64,000 bases of DNA from Endozoicomonas gorgoniicola. Its GTDB lineage: Bacteria; Pseudomonadota; Gammaproteobacteria; Pseudomonadales; Endozoicomonadaceae. A program made the position numbers and the translations under genes. Shown one piece after another: positions 16,618 to 25,681 of the stretch. Numbering within the stretch: the first letter of the stretch is position 1; every line of letters starts with the position of its first letter. Under the pieces are notes generated by a model. The model searched no databases. It was not told the DNA's origin and saw only the letters and a list, made by a program, of their open reading frames with translations. Location of the stretch: the NCBI RefSeq assembly GCF_025562715.2, contig NZ_JAPFCC010000001.1, positions 2,126,501 to 2,190,500 on the forward strand, written 5' to 3'.

Positions 16618-17652
16618 TCAGAAATAGAAGCTCTGGTGACTCACGGTTGGGTTACGGTCCAACAGCTCGTTGCCTGCTCCATTTAGTCCTGATTCACTGT
16701 CGTTCATTCCTTTGTCCAGCAGGGTCACCCTCACCTGCTCCCTGCCCTTACGGCGGAAAGCATCAAGATCAGGTAACGCCAGCTGGTGTTGCTGACACAA
16801 GGCCTCCAAAGCCTTTTGGTAGTCCACGGAACCGGCGCAATCACTGCGGCAGATTCGCAAATCATCCGACTCAGCCACCCGAAAAGCGCCCATCAACTTC
16901 TGCAACTCATGTTGCATCAGCTTCTGCTGAGACTTTCCGTGGTTTAGTTCTTCCTTTAACTCATCCAGATGTAACTGACGACGGCGATAAACCGTTGCGA
17001 GCTTGTGCCATTGCGCCTGTTCTGACAGACCTTGCGGCACAAATACATCCAGATTCGGGTCTTTGTCCGGCTCATCCCCTTTTTCCACCCGCTGCCAGAA
17101 CGCTTCTGCTTCCTGCTGCAACGGTTGAATCAGGCTTTCATCCCTGTTGATACAGACCGGCAGAATCGGCATGCCTTTGTGGTAAAAGCAGAGCCAGGCT
17201 CTGGGCGCATCCGCAACCAGCATCTGAAACTGCACCTGCACCAATGCACGTCGATAGCCTTCCGCCTGATCCTTCAACGTCTTCACTTCCTCATAAACCT
17301 TCTGGCACGGTGCTTTCAGCTCTACCGGAATACCATCTTTGGTCATTCCGTCAAAGCTGGCGCGTAGCCTTGGGTTCTGCTCCCACTCACCGCAAATCGG
17401 CAAAAGAGGTGCATCACCCAAAGCCTGTTCCATCCGATTCCGGGCATCGTCTTCATCCTCAATGCCTCGCTGGACATGAGGATTAGACGACAAATCCGGC
17501 TCCTCCAGGAGCCCGGACTTCTCTGCCCAAAGCTGCGAACGTGATTTATAAGGTGATTGCCCCAAGATCACAGCAGCATCACTGGCGGTAATACCTCCAC
17601 GCCGCCAGTCCAGCCACGCCTGCGACCGCTGCTCAAGATTGACCTGCTTCAT
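16618..17652 (-). CDS. exo: YqaJ/lambda-type recombination exonuclease (copy 1)
   Basis: 344 residues from the ATG at 17652 (a GTG precedes it). The YqaJ nuclease core is clear: RRGGITASDAAVILGQSPYKS, QRGIEDEDDAR, ASFDGMTKDG, the catalytic ExK in VELKAPCQK and QVQFQMLVAD. It resects 5' strands at double-strand ends to feed the Bet annealase just upstream (11-base gap). The C-terminal part (about 220-344) is helical and ends SFYF. Together Bet and Exo form a lambda Red-like pair, as in SXT/R391 ICEs where they promote ICE-ICE recombination. Confidence 0.88.
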   Translation of the reverse strand: MKQVNLEQRSQAWLDWRRGGITASDAAVILGQSPYKSRSQLWAEKSGLLEEPDLSSNPHVQRGIEDEDDARNRMEQALGDAPLLPICGEWEQNPRLRASFDGMTKDGIPVELKAPCQKVYEEVKTLKDQAEGYRRALVQVQFQMLVADAPRAWLCFYHKGMPILPVCINRDESLIQPLQQEAEAFWQRVEKGDEPDKDPNLDVFVPQGLSEQAQWHKLATVYRRRQLHLDELKEELNHGKSQQKLMQHELQKLMGAFRVAESDDLRICRSDCAGSVDYQKALEALCQQHQLALPDLDAFRRKGREQVRVTLLDKGMNDSESGLNGAGNELLDRNPTVSHQSFYF

Positions 17653-17663
17653 CACAAATCACC

Positions 17664-18638
17664 TTAAGCAGCCGGTGCCGCTGAAGCTGCCTGTGCTTCA
17701 TCCAGCCGGAACAGGCAGTAGTTCAGGGCATTGCCATCGTCCTTAAACCGCTCCTGGGCAAAACCCTGGGCGGCGGTGAAAGCGCCTGTCCCTTTAGCCC
17801 GATCCACAATCTGGTCGATAAACGACAACACTTGTGGTTCCAGATCGCTGGGTTCAGGTACTTCATCAGAAATTACATCCTTTTCTGGCAGTAACTCTCC
17901 TGACATTTCAGCCAACGCCTCATCCAGAACATCCGGTTCAGACGACACAGACTGTGGTTTATCCCTTTCCTTAACACTGTCTGGCTCAACAGGTTTTGAT
18001 TCAGCTTCACGCAGGTCAGGTACCGGTTCACCCAGCTGGGTTTCCAATATCCGCTCTGCTTCATCCGGTTCAAATAAGCCACTAAGACCATAAGCAATTC
18101 GAATAGCTTGAATCTGACTTTTATGACGGAGCATGCGTTTAGGGCAGGTCTGCCAAGGGCCAGGGAATTTCTTTCCATTCTTTATCACAGCAGGACGGTA
18201 CAGCTCATCGAGATACTCACGTACCCGAATAGCATGTGTTCGATCTTTGCGATACACCGTACACTCAGCCCAAGGATGACAAGGTTTCATATCTTCATCG
18301 AACTGAATCAGTTCGTCGGGATAGTTAAATTCAATGCCATCACTTTCGGGATTTGAGTTCATAATCAGTAACCATCCATCGACAGATATGACAGGCAACA
18401 CCCCTCCCCGGCGGTCGCTTAGTCCATAAATCTGTTTGATGAATGGATTCAACCCATAACAATCTGCCACTGCCAGCAAAGACAACATCTGCTCCCGAGT
18501 AGGAACACTGCCGTTCTGCTGCCGAAACGCAGTCTGTGCCAAAGTATTCAGCAGCTCATCTTCACGAAACCCATAACGCTCTGCAAAACGAGCCACCAGA
18601 TCATTAGCACCCTCATGCACACTATTAGCGGTAACCAT
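17664..18638 (-). CDS. bet: Bet/RecT-family single-strand annealing protein (copy 1)
   Basis: Start at 18638, after AAGGAG; the frame reads further upstream only through a hairpin. 324 residues. The Bet core is visible: DELLNTLAQTAF, VADCYGLNPFIKQIYGL, GVLPVISVDGW, CPKRMLRHKSQIQAIRIA and LFEPDEAERILE, as in lambda Bet. The C-terminal third is an acidic linker and a helical tail. It anneals complementary single strands produced by Exo. First gene of a five-gene minus-strand operon. Confidence 0.9.
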   Translation of the reverse strand: MVTANSVHEGANDLVARFAERYGFREDELLNTLAQTAFRQQNGSVPTREQMLSLLAVADCYGLNPFIKQIYGLSDRRGGVLPVISVDGWLLIMNSNPESDGIEFNYPDELIQFDEDMKPCHPWAECTVYRKDRTHAIRVREYLDELYRPAVIKNGKKFPGPWQTCPKRMLRHKSQIQAIRIAYGLSGLFEPDEAERILETQLGEPVPDLREAESKPVEPDSVKERDKPQSVSSEPDVLDEALAEMSGELLPEKDVISDEVPEPSDLEPQVLSFIDQIVDRAKGTGAFTAAQGFAQERFKDDGNALNYCLFRLDEAQAASAAPAA

Positions 18639-18661
18639 AGAAGTTCTCCTTAAAACAAAAA

Positions 18662-18696
18662 GGCAGAACTTCCCTGCATGACAGAGAGGTTCTGCC
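18662..18696 (-). terminator. Terminator-like leader hairpin before bet 1
   Basis: Minus strand: ggcagaac pairs with gttctgcc, followed by tttttgtttt and then aaggag 8-9 bases before the bet ATG. An intrinsic terminator this close to the ribosome binding site leaves no room for a promoter between them. Confidence 0.65.
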
Positions 18697-19171
18697 ATGC
18701 AGACGGCACGGATGCCGGAATTAGTACCCAAAGGGCATGAAGGCAACGCCGGAGCGGTTGCCGAGAAAGCGTACGACTCATCAGACAAGTGGTAGCTTGT
18801 CAGAGAACCTATACGTCGATAGAAAAGTCACCGAAGTGACAGGAATGAAGGGACGGTGGACACCGTAACCCTATAGAAAACCAGCTTTCGCTGTCAGCCT
18901 TCAAGCGTATCGAATGACACAGACCATTCAGCCAATCTCCGGAAAAACCACATTGCTACGAATGTCTGATCTGCCGGGTCAGCAGACACTCTAACCTGTG
19001 TGGCCGAATAACCTTTTCATCATAATCGTCACTGGCTTTACCCTGAGAGAAGAACGCCGGTTCCTGATGAGCAGGTAAAATGAGAGTTAACTATAGGACA
19101 GACGAACAGATATTCAATGCAGTTTGCTGTGCCAGTGATGCGAACTTTTCTCACCCTATATGATCAAATAT
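18697..19171 (-). other. Conserved non-coding leader upstream of bet 1
   Basis: No gene is supported. The part 18886-19171 is about 93% or more identical to 58783-59069 upstream of bet 2, while 18697-18885 is diverged but keeps small hairpins (gtcaccgaagtgac; gtctg/cagac). Conservation without coding potential suggests a promoter with a structured leader RNA. The shared sequence ends at the same base (gatcaaata) in both copies. Confidence 0.55.
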
Positions 19172-19174
19172 CGA

Positions 19175-19199
19175 TATACAGTTCTAAAAACTGTATATG
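19175..19199. promoter_or_regulatory. 25-bp perfect inverted repeat, probable operator
   Basis: ATATACAGTT and AACTGTATAT flank ctaaa. It begins four bases after the end of the duplicated module. Downstream, AAGGAGG (19220) and ATG (19244) start a 17-codon frame (MAKSKRKHPASQYWVMNQNC) that runs into IS debris, so a regulated gene has probably been truncated here. Confidence 0.55.
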
Positions 19200-19302
19200 G
19201 TACACTCAGGATTCATAAAAAGGAGGCTATTAAGCAGAGCATCATGGCTAAATCCAAACGAAAACATCCGGCATCCCAGTACTGGGTCATGAATCAAAAC
19301 TG

Positions 19303-19485
19303 TTGATAGTACTTTCTGGAGATAAATTCGCCGATGACCTTATCATGAATATCTACTGATCGAGAGGAACAGATTGTTTTTCTCATTAGCCGCTTCAGCA
19401 ATCTCTTGAGAGTCCTTCCTGTTCTGCGACCAAAGGCGTGATCAATGACTTTCGCTTTGATTCATCACCAAAAGGCGCAAGATAA
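19303..19485 (-). pseudogene. IS1-family transposase remnant
   Basis: The minus strand encodes DIHDKVIGEFISRKYYQQ in one frame, which matches the C-terminus of IS1 InsB (LHDKVIGxY-). DNA similarity to the IS1-like relic at 47508-48124 is evident, with an internal deletion. Confidence 0.7.
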
Positions 19486-19515
19486 TGAATCAGAAACAAC
19501 CTGAAAGTATATGAT

Positions 19516-20907
19516 CTAGGTCATACCAACAGCTAACTTTTCCTGTTCCTCAACACGTTTGGGGTGGCGGGATAAAATCCAGTAACACCAGCCACATAAT
19601 AATACGCCTTTAACCACAGACGACAGTGACACACTCCACCAGACACCTTCCAACCCCATTCCCGGAATACCAAAAGCACCGTAAGCCAGCAACAGTGCCA
19701 CTGGAATTCTTGTGCCGGTGAAAACAATACTGATCAGCGATGGCGGCATGGTTTTACCCAGGCCATAAAAGGCGCCTGACGTGGAAATTTCCATACACAT
19801 GAATATCTGACTGACCGCCAAAATAGCCAGATAAATGGCTCCCAGACGAATGGCATCAGGCTCAGGAATGAATACCGCAAAAATCTCTCGGCCAAATAAC
19901 AGGAATGCCAGTGTAACTACGCCACCAATCAAAACACTGATAATTACTGTTACCCGAAACCCGGTATAAATGCGCTGCCATTTTTCTGCGCCATAATTCT
20001 GTCCGGTAAAGGTTGCCAAAGCGGTAGAAAAACCCGTGGCAGACATCCAGGAAACGGCTTCAATCTGGGCACCCACACTTTGTAAGGCGATAGGAAGCGC
20101 CCCCCATACGGAAACAACTCTGGCAATAGCAATTGAAAAAATAGCAAACAGGGCACTGTGCAAAGCAACGGGAAAACCCAGTACCATCAGCCGCTTTAAC
20201 AGTTTGATCGCCGGAGTAAAAGTCTCTTTTGAACACTGGATAACCGAATACCCCAGAATAATTTTCCGATAAAACAGTAAAGCCACCAATCCCTGAGATA
20301 ATACGGTTGCCAGAGCTGCGCCATTACTGCCCATGGCCGGCACAGGGCCCATGCCAAAAATAAACAACGGATCAACAATAATATTAAGCAACAGACCGGT
20401 ACTGGTGATTCTGAAGGGTAACTGAGTATTCCCGGCTCCGGTAAAAATACCGGCCAACGTTGGATTTACATAATAGAGAGGCGACCCTATAGCAATAATG
20501 CGGATATAGGCGATCGCCATATCGTTAACTGACTGTTTTTCGAGATCAAAAAAACCGACCAGATAACCTGCTGTTAAATAAGTAAGTAATCCATAAGTGA
20601 CTGCAGCAACCAGTGCCAGCAATATTGAGTTGGAAGCAAAGGCAGATGCCATGCCAGGATTTTCCCGGCCTATTTCCTGGGAAACCGTAATTTCAACACC
20701 GGATTTTGTAGTCAGCATCAGAGCCATACCAAACCAGGTGATAAAACTAGCGGTGCCAACAGCCGCTACTGCATCAGATCCGATCCGGCCAAGCCAGACC
20801 ATATCCACCATATTGTATGTCATCTGTACAAACGACATGCCGATAATGGGAAATGCCATACGCAGCAGCGATGGTACAATAGGCCCCTGGGTCAACTTCT
20901 GGTTCAT
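19516..20907 (-). CDS. MATE-family multidrug/Na+ antiporter
   Basis: 463 residues with about 12 membrane segments in two related halves. The N-terminus LTQGPIVPSLLRMAFPIIGM is typical of MATE proteins; other family marks are YNMVDMVWLGRIGSDAVAAVG, ADPLFIFGMG-like VDPLFIFGMGPVPAMGSNGAALAT and TFTGQNYGAEKW. It exports cationic compounds using Na+ or H+ gradients. No partner gene is adjacent; the region on both sides is IS debris or AT-rich intergenic DNA. Confidence 0.92.
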   Translation of the reverse strand: MNQKLTQGPIVPSLLRMAFPIIGMSFVQMTYNMVDMVWLGRIGSDAVAAVGTASFITWFGMALMLTTKSGVEITVSQEIGRENPGMASAFASNSILLALVAAVTYGLLTYLTAGYLVGFFDLEKQSVNDMAIAYIRIIAIGSPLYYVNPTLAGIFTGAGNTQLPFRITSTGLLLNIIVDPLFIFGMGPVPAMGSNGAALATVLSQGLVALLFYRKIILGYSVIQCSKETFTPAIKLLKRLMVLGFPVALHSALFAIFSIAIARVVSVWGALPIALQSVGAQIEAVSWMSATGFSTALATFTGQNYGAEKWQRIYTGFRVTVIISVLIGGVVTLAFLLFGREIFAVFIPEPDAIRLGAIYLAILAVSQIFMCMEISTSGAFYGLGKTMPPSLISIVFTGTRIPVALLLAYGAFGIPGMGLEGVWWSVSLSSVVKGVLLCGWCYWILSRHPKRVEEQEKLAVGMT

Positions 20908-21304
20908 TAAACATCAGTCCATTGATTAGCTGATTTCTATTAGAAGATTTTTTGGAGAAGCGATCATAAACCAAAATAGGATTTGAATTCTATATCATTA
21001 TATGCATTGAAAATCACGGTTGATTTCCAATCTTGGAAACAAAGATCACATTGTAATAATTGACCGAAGAAAACAGGAAAAAATAAGACATCCATTAAAG
21101 AGCTCAAAGTACAGATAAACCTCTCTGTTTTACTTTCATCCAACGATAAATCATTCGATGAACTCATTGAATTTGGTGTAGTCACTGGGCATTTAGGAAT
21201 AAACATGCTGAAAAGTAGGTTGAGAATCTGGCAATGGAGTAAAAAGCAAAGTTGTTGAGGTAATAAGAGGGTTAAAAGAGCGAAATTTAATTCAAATAAA
21301 CTAA
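20908..21304. other. AT-rich intergenic region
   Basis: Nothing recognisable. The only long minus-strand frame (20964-21206) has no family signature. The region contains the MATE promoter (minus) and upstream sequence of the small gene at 21305. Confidence 0.5.
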
Positions 21305-21616
21305 ATGAAGGAACGATCGATCGTAGTTACCCAAGGCAATATAAACAATAATCATCTTTACCTGCGTAATGTTTTGCCAATGTTCCCTTCGGGATGTATT
21401 GGAGGCTCTAACCGTAAAGAGCAGGCATCACAACTGATTACTCTGTATCTTCAGGGGGCGGATACTGTTCAGTGTGACATTGACGGTAAAAAGAAGATTT
21501 TCCGGGATCGAAAGGCTATCAGGCAGTTTCTGGGCAATAATGATATTGCGGCTCTCGATGAAGTGTTAATCAGAAAAATAGGGTTATATGAGTATCAGAT
21601 TTCAAAAATACAATAA
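21305..21616 (+). CDS. Small hypothetical protein
   Basis: 103 residues. The pattern MFPSGCIGGSNRKEQASQL, then YLQGADTVQCDIDGKKKIFR, DRKAIRQFL and GLYEYQISKI looks like a compact beta-rich domain of the sort found beside DNA-modification proteins, but I cannot name it. A stop codon directly precedes the ATG, so the start is fixed; no good ribosome binding site is visible. Confidence 0.5.
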   Translation: MKERSIVVTQGNINNNHLYLRNVLPMFPSGCIGGSNRKEQASQLITLYLQGADTVQCDIDGKKKIFRDRKAIRQFLGNNDIAALDEVLIRKIGLYEYQISKIQ

Positions 21617-21683
21617 TATACGCCCTGTGTTGAACAGAGTTTATTGTATAGCCGGAGCCTGATTTAATAGCCCTGCAATAAAT

Positions 21684-21771
21684 GGACTGCCCTGAGCTGA
21701 GAAAATAGCCTTGAGTTGGTGCCAATAGACATGGTGTACATGTCTACCAACCCTATAGATCAGGGCAGTCC
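21684..21771. repeat. 88-bp nested foldback
   Basis: Outer arms GGACTGCCCTGA (21684-21695) and TCAGGGCAGTCC (21760-21771) are perfect complements. Inside, GTTGGT pairs with ACCAAC and TAGACATG with CATGTCTA around gtgta. It sits 6 bases beyond the stop of the FtsZ-like gene. There is no T-run, so a simple terminator is less likely than a MITE-like or RNA element. Confidence 0.75.
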
Positions 21772-21777
21772 GGTCAT

Positions 21778-22557
21778 TTAGCTCTTGAAAATAACCAGCG
21801 ACACTTCAAACGTATCTTCGGGCAAAGAAAACGACACCATTGCGCTGCACATCACTGAAGCGTCATCCTGCGCACTCTCTCTAAGCGCATCGGTAGCCAT
21901 CACATAGCCGCCGATGGTCAGTGATCCCATCTCACTGGAAATATTCATTAATATGCCGGTACTTTCTGTGCCTGCCGGATGTGATGCCTTATGAAGTGCC
22001 ATGGCTTTTTTTGTGGCTTCCGATGCGCCATCCGGTCCTGACGCTTGTGCGCTTATAAGCAGCCCTTCGGAGCCCGGCGTTGCTATATGTTTGAGATCAT
22101 CAACCGGCAGGTTAATCATGCCTGAGCCAACAAATGGATCAAGAATCTTGTCAACGGCGGCTTTAGAGCTTTGCTCGGTTGTTACGGTAACAACCTGGGA
22201 TGGCTCCAGACCAGTGTCTGTCAAAGTCAGAGATAATTCATTCGGCAAGACCACTAAAGGGCACAGGTTATGAGCACTGAATAGCTGAATAAAGGCTTCC
22301 GGCAGTCGGTCTGCCCTGCTGTCACCAAAGACCACCATCAGCAGGTTGGTATTGGCCAGGCAGTCATCCTGTTCGAACACTGAAGGGACTTTAAAAATAT
22401 TATCGGCCTGCAATGTGTAATGCTCTAAGACCGGATTCTCCGGATCATCTCTCACAACATTTTTTTGCCAAGCATCTATGTCTTTTGCTGCTTTCAGGTC
22501 TGCAGAGACAATAACGATACGGGATATTTCTTCATTCGTAGAGACTAATTCAATCAT
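21778..22557 (-). CDS. Divergent FtsZ/tubulin-like protein lacking the GTPase signature
   Basis: 259 residues. The second half follows the FtsZ C-terminal domain closely in order: GMINLPVDDLKHIATPGSEG (cf. GLMNVDFADVRTVM), ASGPDGASEATKKAMA (cf. ASGEDRAxxAAExAI), ESTGILMNISSEMGSL (cf. ARGVLVNITAGFDL), DDASVMCSAMVSFSLPED (cf. DNATVVIGTSLDPDM) and a final beta strand. The first half (LLMVVFGDSRADRLPEAF, LCPLVVLP) can be laid on the FtsZ nucleotide domain but has no GGGTGTG loop. GTP binding is therefore unlikely. It stands alone between repeats; the role is unknown. The homology is my reading by eye. Confidence 0.6.
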   Translation of the reverse strand: MIELVSTNEEISRIVIVSADLKAAKDIDAWQKNVVRDDPENPVLEHYTLQADNIFKVPSVFEQDDCLANTNLLMVVFGDSRADRLPEAFIQLFSAHNLCPLVVLPNELSLTLTDTGLEPSQVVTVTTEQSSKAAVDKILDPFVGSGMINLPVDDLKHIATPGSEGLLISAQASGPDGASEATKKAMALHKASHPAGTESTGILMNISSEMGSLTIGGYVMATDALRESAQDDASVMCSAMVSFSLPEDTFEVSLVIFKS

Positions 22558-22734
22558 AAACGCTTACAACAGAGTCCTGTGTCAGGATATTTTGATCATA
22601 GGGTGATCAGCACTATATCAGTTCAGCAATAATGCAAGACTGCGCTGCATCAATAAAACAAATGCTCTGATCACTGTGAAGGGAGTTTGGTATTGCGACC
22701 GATATAGGCATTATGGAAAGCATTACATAAGGCT

Positions 22735-23278
22735 TATTTAGGAAAGCAGCGAATTATAAAAAGCTACTGCTAAAATCATCAGCAATTTCAATGAAGTGGA
22801 ACTAAAATACTTTACATAATATTTCCATCATTCTGTTCATGGCCATGGTGCCACAGTCAATTGATGGAGGTTTATGTATGAGCTCCCGCCCGAACAAAGC
22901 AGTAAAATACTCACTCAATGAATTAATTTTTGACGCGCTGAGCCAGTTGCAAGTGTTCAGGTATAACCCCAGGTCGATACGCCGCTATCAGGCGGTGTGG
23001 CGAAAACTGGTCACGAGCTGTATGCCAGGGCAAATTTGGAAATGAAGCGGGCAGCTATCGAGAAAGTCAGTCCGACGCCAGCACCAAACATACCAGATTG
23101 GAAAGAAAACAAATCATTACTTCAGTGGTTGCAGCAACTGTGAAGGACACCTGGATGAACAGAAATTCTGGTTCCAACGGAGAAAGCACAGTTTTATGTA
23201 AAGCTATTTGCGTACGACTTTCCTGCTGATAAAGGGCTAATAGAGTTAACTTTACATAACTACTTGCTTTCCTAAATA
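22735..23278. mobile_element. Small non-autonomous element with 14-bp inverted ends
   Basis: TATTTAGGAAAGCA (22735-22748) and TGCTTTCCTAAATA (23265-23278) are perfect inverted repeats enclosing a deleted tyrosine-recombinase gene. The right end abuts the next transposase unit. Confidence 0.6.
22878..23143 (+). pseudogene. Internally deleted tyrosine recombinase relic
   Basis: The first part (from ATG 22878) reads SSRPNKAVKYSLNELIFDAL, then RYNPRSIRRYQAVWRKLV, an integrase N-terminal domain. After a frame break the last part reads MKRAAIEKVSPTPAPN and KENKSLLQWLQQL, the C-terminal tail of the same family. The catalytic domain between them is missing. Confidence 0.65.
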
Positions 23279-23372
23279 GTGCCTGTCCGAAAACCCTCAA
23301 GCCCTTGAAAAACACAGCCTGAGGCCAAATATAATACTCGAAGATTTTCCCAGACAGGCTGTTTTCGAGTTT

Positions 23373-24793
23373 ATGCGTCAAACCATTAATCCACAAATGC
23401 AGTTGGGCGAGGTTGATATCTCCGCCATCACATTCAACCCCAAGTCCAGAGATGATATTCCCCGGCTTTTGCGGGGCTTGCAGCACATATGGGTTACACC
23501 TGATCTGAGAGAGCAGGTCTTTCAAGTTCTTGAAAGTATGATTCCTGCCAGCAGTAATAATGGTCGTCCCGGTATGGATCTCTGGAACATACTGGTGTTT
23601 GGCACCCTGCGGCTGGTCACTAACTGTGATTATGACCGTCTTCAGGAGCTGGCCAATGAACACGGCACGCTACGGAAAATGCTTGGGCACGGTCCTTACT
23701 GCACGCACTCTTATCATATCCAGACATTGCAGGATAATATCAGCCTGTTCACGCCCGAAATACTGGACCAGGTAAACCAGATTGTCGTGGCAGCAGGCCA
23801 TCAACTGGTTAAAAAAAAGATGAGCCGCTATATGGCCGTGCCGATTCGTTTGTAGTCAAGACCGATGTTCATTTTCCCACAGACATCAGCCTGTTAAACG
23901 ATGCCTGTCGTAAGGCTATTGAGTTTGCGTCCACCCTGGCTGGCCAGTACCAGTTACCAGCGTGGCGTCAGCGGGAATACCTGAAAAAACAGCATCGAAA
24001 GCGCTATCACAAGGTGCGGAATCTGAAACATTCCGTTGCTGCCTGCGAGTTTAAACAGCGGTCACGTCAGCACGATATTGAAACGGCACACCTTGAATAC
24101 ATTAAGTACAGTCTCGACATTATCCGCAAGGCAGAAAGCACAGCTGCCCTGGTAGAAAAAAGCGCCCCCGATGAGTCTGCGCTGGAGAATCTCAAATACT
24201 ACATTGCCCACAGTCGTCACCAGATTAATCTGATTTATCGTCGGGTGATCGAGCATCAGCAGATTCCTCACAGCGACAAGGTGTTCTCGATTTTTGAACC
24301 CCACACAGAATGGATCAGCAAGGGTAAAGCCGGAGTTCCTGTAGAGTTGGGGTTGCGGGTATGCGTACTGCAAGACCAGTTTGGCTTCACGCTGAATCAC
24401 CATGTGATGCAAAAGCAGACAGACGATCAGGTTGCAGTGCCTATCGCAAAAGGAGCAAAACAACGCTTTCCCATGCTGAGCCAGGTCAGTTATGACAAAG
24501 GGTTCTGGAGCCCCGCCAACCTTGAGGAACTTGATGGCTTTCTGGAACGAACCATTCTGCCGAAGAAAGGCAGGCTTTCCGCAGAAGACAAAAAACGAGA
24601 GCACCACCTTGAGTTTACCCGGGCAAAAAGAAAGCATTCCGCCGTAGAGTCTGACATTAATGCTCTGGAAGCCAATGGCCTCGATAAATGTCCGGACAAG
24701 GGCATTGATGCCTTCAAGCGCTATGTTGCCCTTGCGGTTGTGGGTGGCAACCTGAAGCGCTTGGGCAGGATTTTACAAGAACGGGATTTTTAG
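23373..24793 (+). CDS. ISNCY-like DDE transposase in two frames (probable -1 frameshift)
   Basis: Frame 1 (23373-23855) gives LREQVFQVLESMIPASSNNG, RPGMDLWNILVFGTLR and later helices. Frame 2 gives SFVVKTDVHFPTDISLLNDA through HRKRYHKVRNLKH to the end at 24793 (DKGFWSPANLEELDGFL, KRKHSAVESDINALEANGL). The join is a run of eight A at 23811-23818, read as A AAA AAG, the classical -1 slippery heptamer. Slippage gives one continuous transposase of about 473 residues. A one-base deletion in a homopolymer is the alternative explanation. The left end may be tgcctgtccgaaaaccc at 23281; no matching right end was found. Confidence 0.7.
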
Positions 24794-24893
24794 CCCTACT
24801 GACAGCAGTCTTTTGCCGTCCGAAATTTGATCATGGGTGCATGAGGGTTCTGCACGTTCGTAAAATGGCAGTTTTGGCTATTTTGCAAGCACT

Positions 24894-25361
24894 TTGATCA
24901 AGAAGTGCCCTATAAGCGAGACTCTGATAATGCTTGCGGAGCAGTTCTACTGTTTGATGAATGTCAGTGACTCAATTTTCATAGGTTTTCTGACAGGCAC
25001 TATTTATGAAGAACTCTATTGCCCCAGGGGGCAGGATGAAAACTACATAAAGCACCTGAAAAGCGACCTGTCTGGAGACAGGCTTTCAGACCAGGGGTTC
25101 CTGGCAAACCATTTGAGGATGTTTTATGCCTGTGCTGCTTATGTTCTGCACCATGAGCTGAGAACAAAAGCCCTGAAAGGAACGAAACTGGAAAATGCCC
25201 AGCCTTCTACAGTGATCGTGAAACTATGCAAGATCGCAGTAAAAGTGGTTGAATACAAAGACCGAATCAAACTTCACCTGCCCAGCAACTGCCCTTTGAA
25301 AGAGTTACTTCGATACGTGACCGAAATCTTTTACTCAATGCCACGTCTCAAGCCCGGTTAG
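24894..25361 (+). pseudogene. C-terminal fragment of an IS1380-family transposase
   Basis: 155 codons with FLANHLRMFYACAAYVLHHE, LRTKALKGTKLENAQPSTVI and VKLCKIAVKVVEYKDRI, the final part of IS1380-type DDE transposases. The N-terminal DDE region is gone. Its downstream flank (to about 25590) ends inside ureC, so the element inserted into or recombined with the urease operon. Confidence 0.75.
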
Positions 25362-25490
25362 CAGTCAGAATGACCAAGTGCCTCCGAGAAATCACCCCAT
25401 TGGCAGAGAGTGAGGGGTTTTCTTTGTCCTGCCAACAGCAAATTGGTTAAAAATAGAACACGCATGAACTGCTGGAGTGATGCTGTGCGT

Positions 25491-25661
25491 TCAAAATGAG
25501 CTTTCAAGGCGATCCACGGTGATAGCCACAATCAGAATCATAAAAAACCGAGACTTTTGAGTGTCTGCTACATTTTTATGAAATTTTCGGGCTAAACGAA
25601 CCTTGTCACCCACGGTTGGGCCATACATATCGACATACGCGCGACGATCAATTTTAGCCAT
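25491..25661 (-). pseudogene. ureC: ureC (urease alpha subunit) remnant, first 24 codons only
   Basis: MAKIDRRAYVDMYGPTVGDK followed by VRLA is the conserved UreC N-terminus. From 25589 downward the sequence is IS-derived and the frame stops at 25491. The nickel-binding domain is entirely missing, so no functional urease can be made from this locus. Confidence 0.85.
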
Positions 25662-25681
25662 TCCAACGACTCCCCGTTCTC

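Noticed and set aside
19175..19199. Possible LexA box
   Set aside because: The inverted repeat has ACAG outside-in (ACAG...CTGT), the reverse of the CTGT-N8-ACAG LexA arrangement, so it is kept only as a generic operator.
20964..21206. An 80-codon minus-strand frame in the AT-rich gap beside the MATE gene
   Set aside because: No conserved motif and it overlaps the probable MATE promoter.
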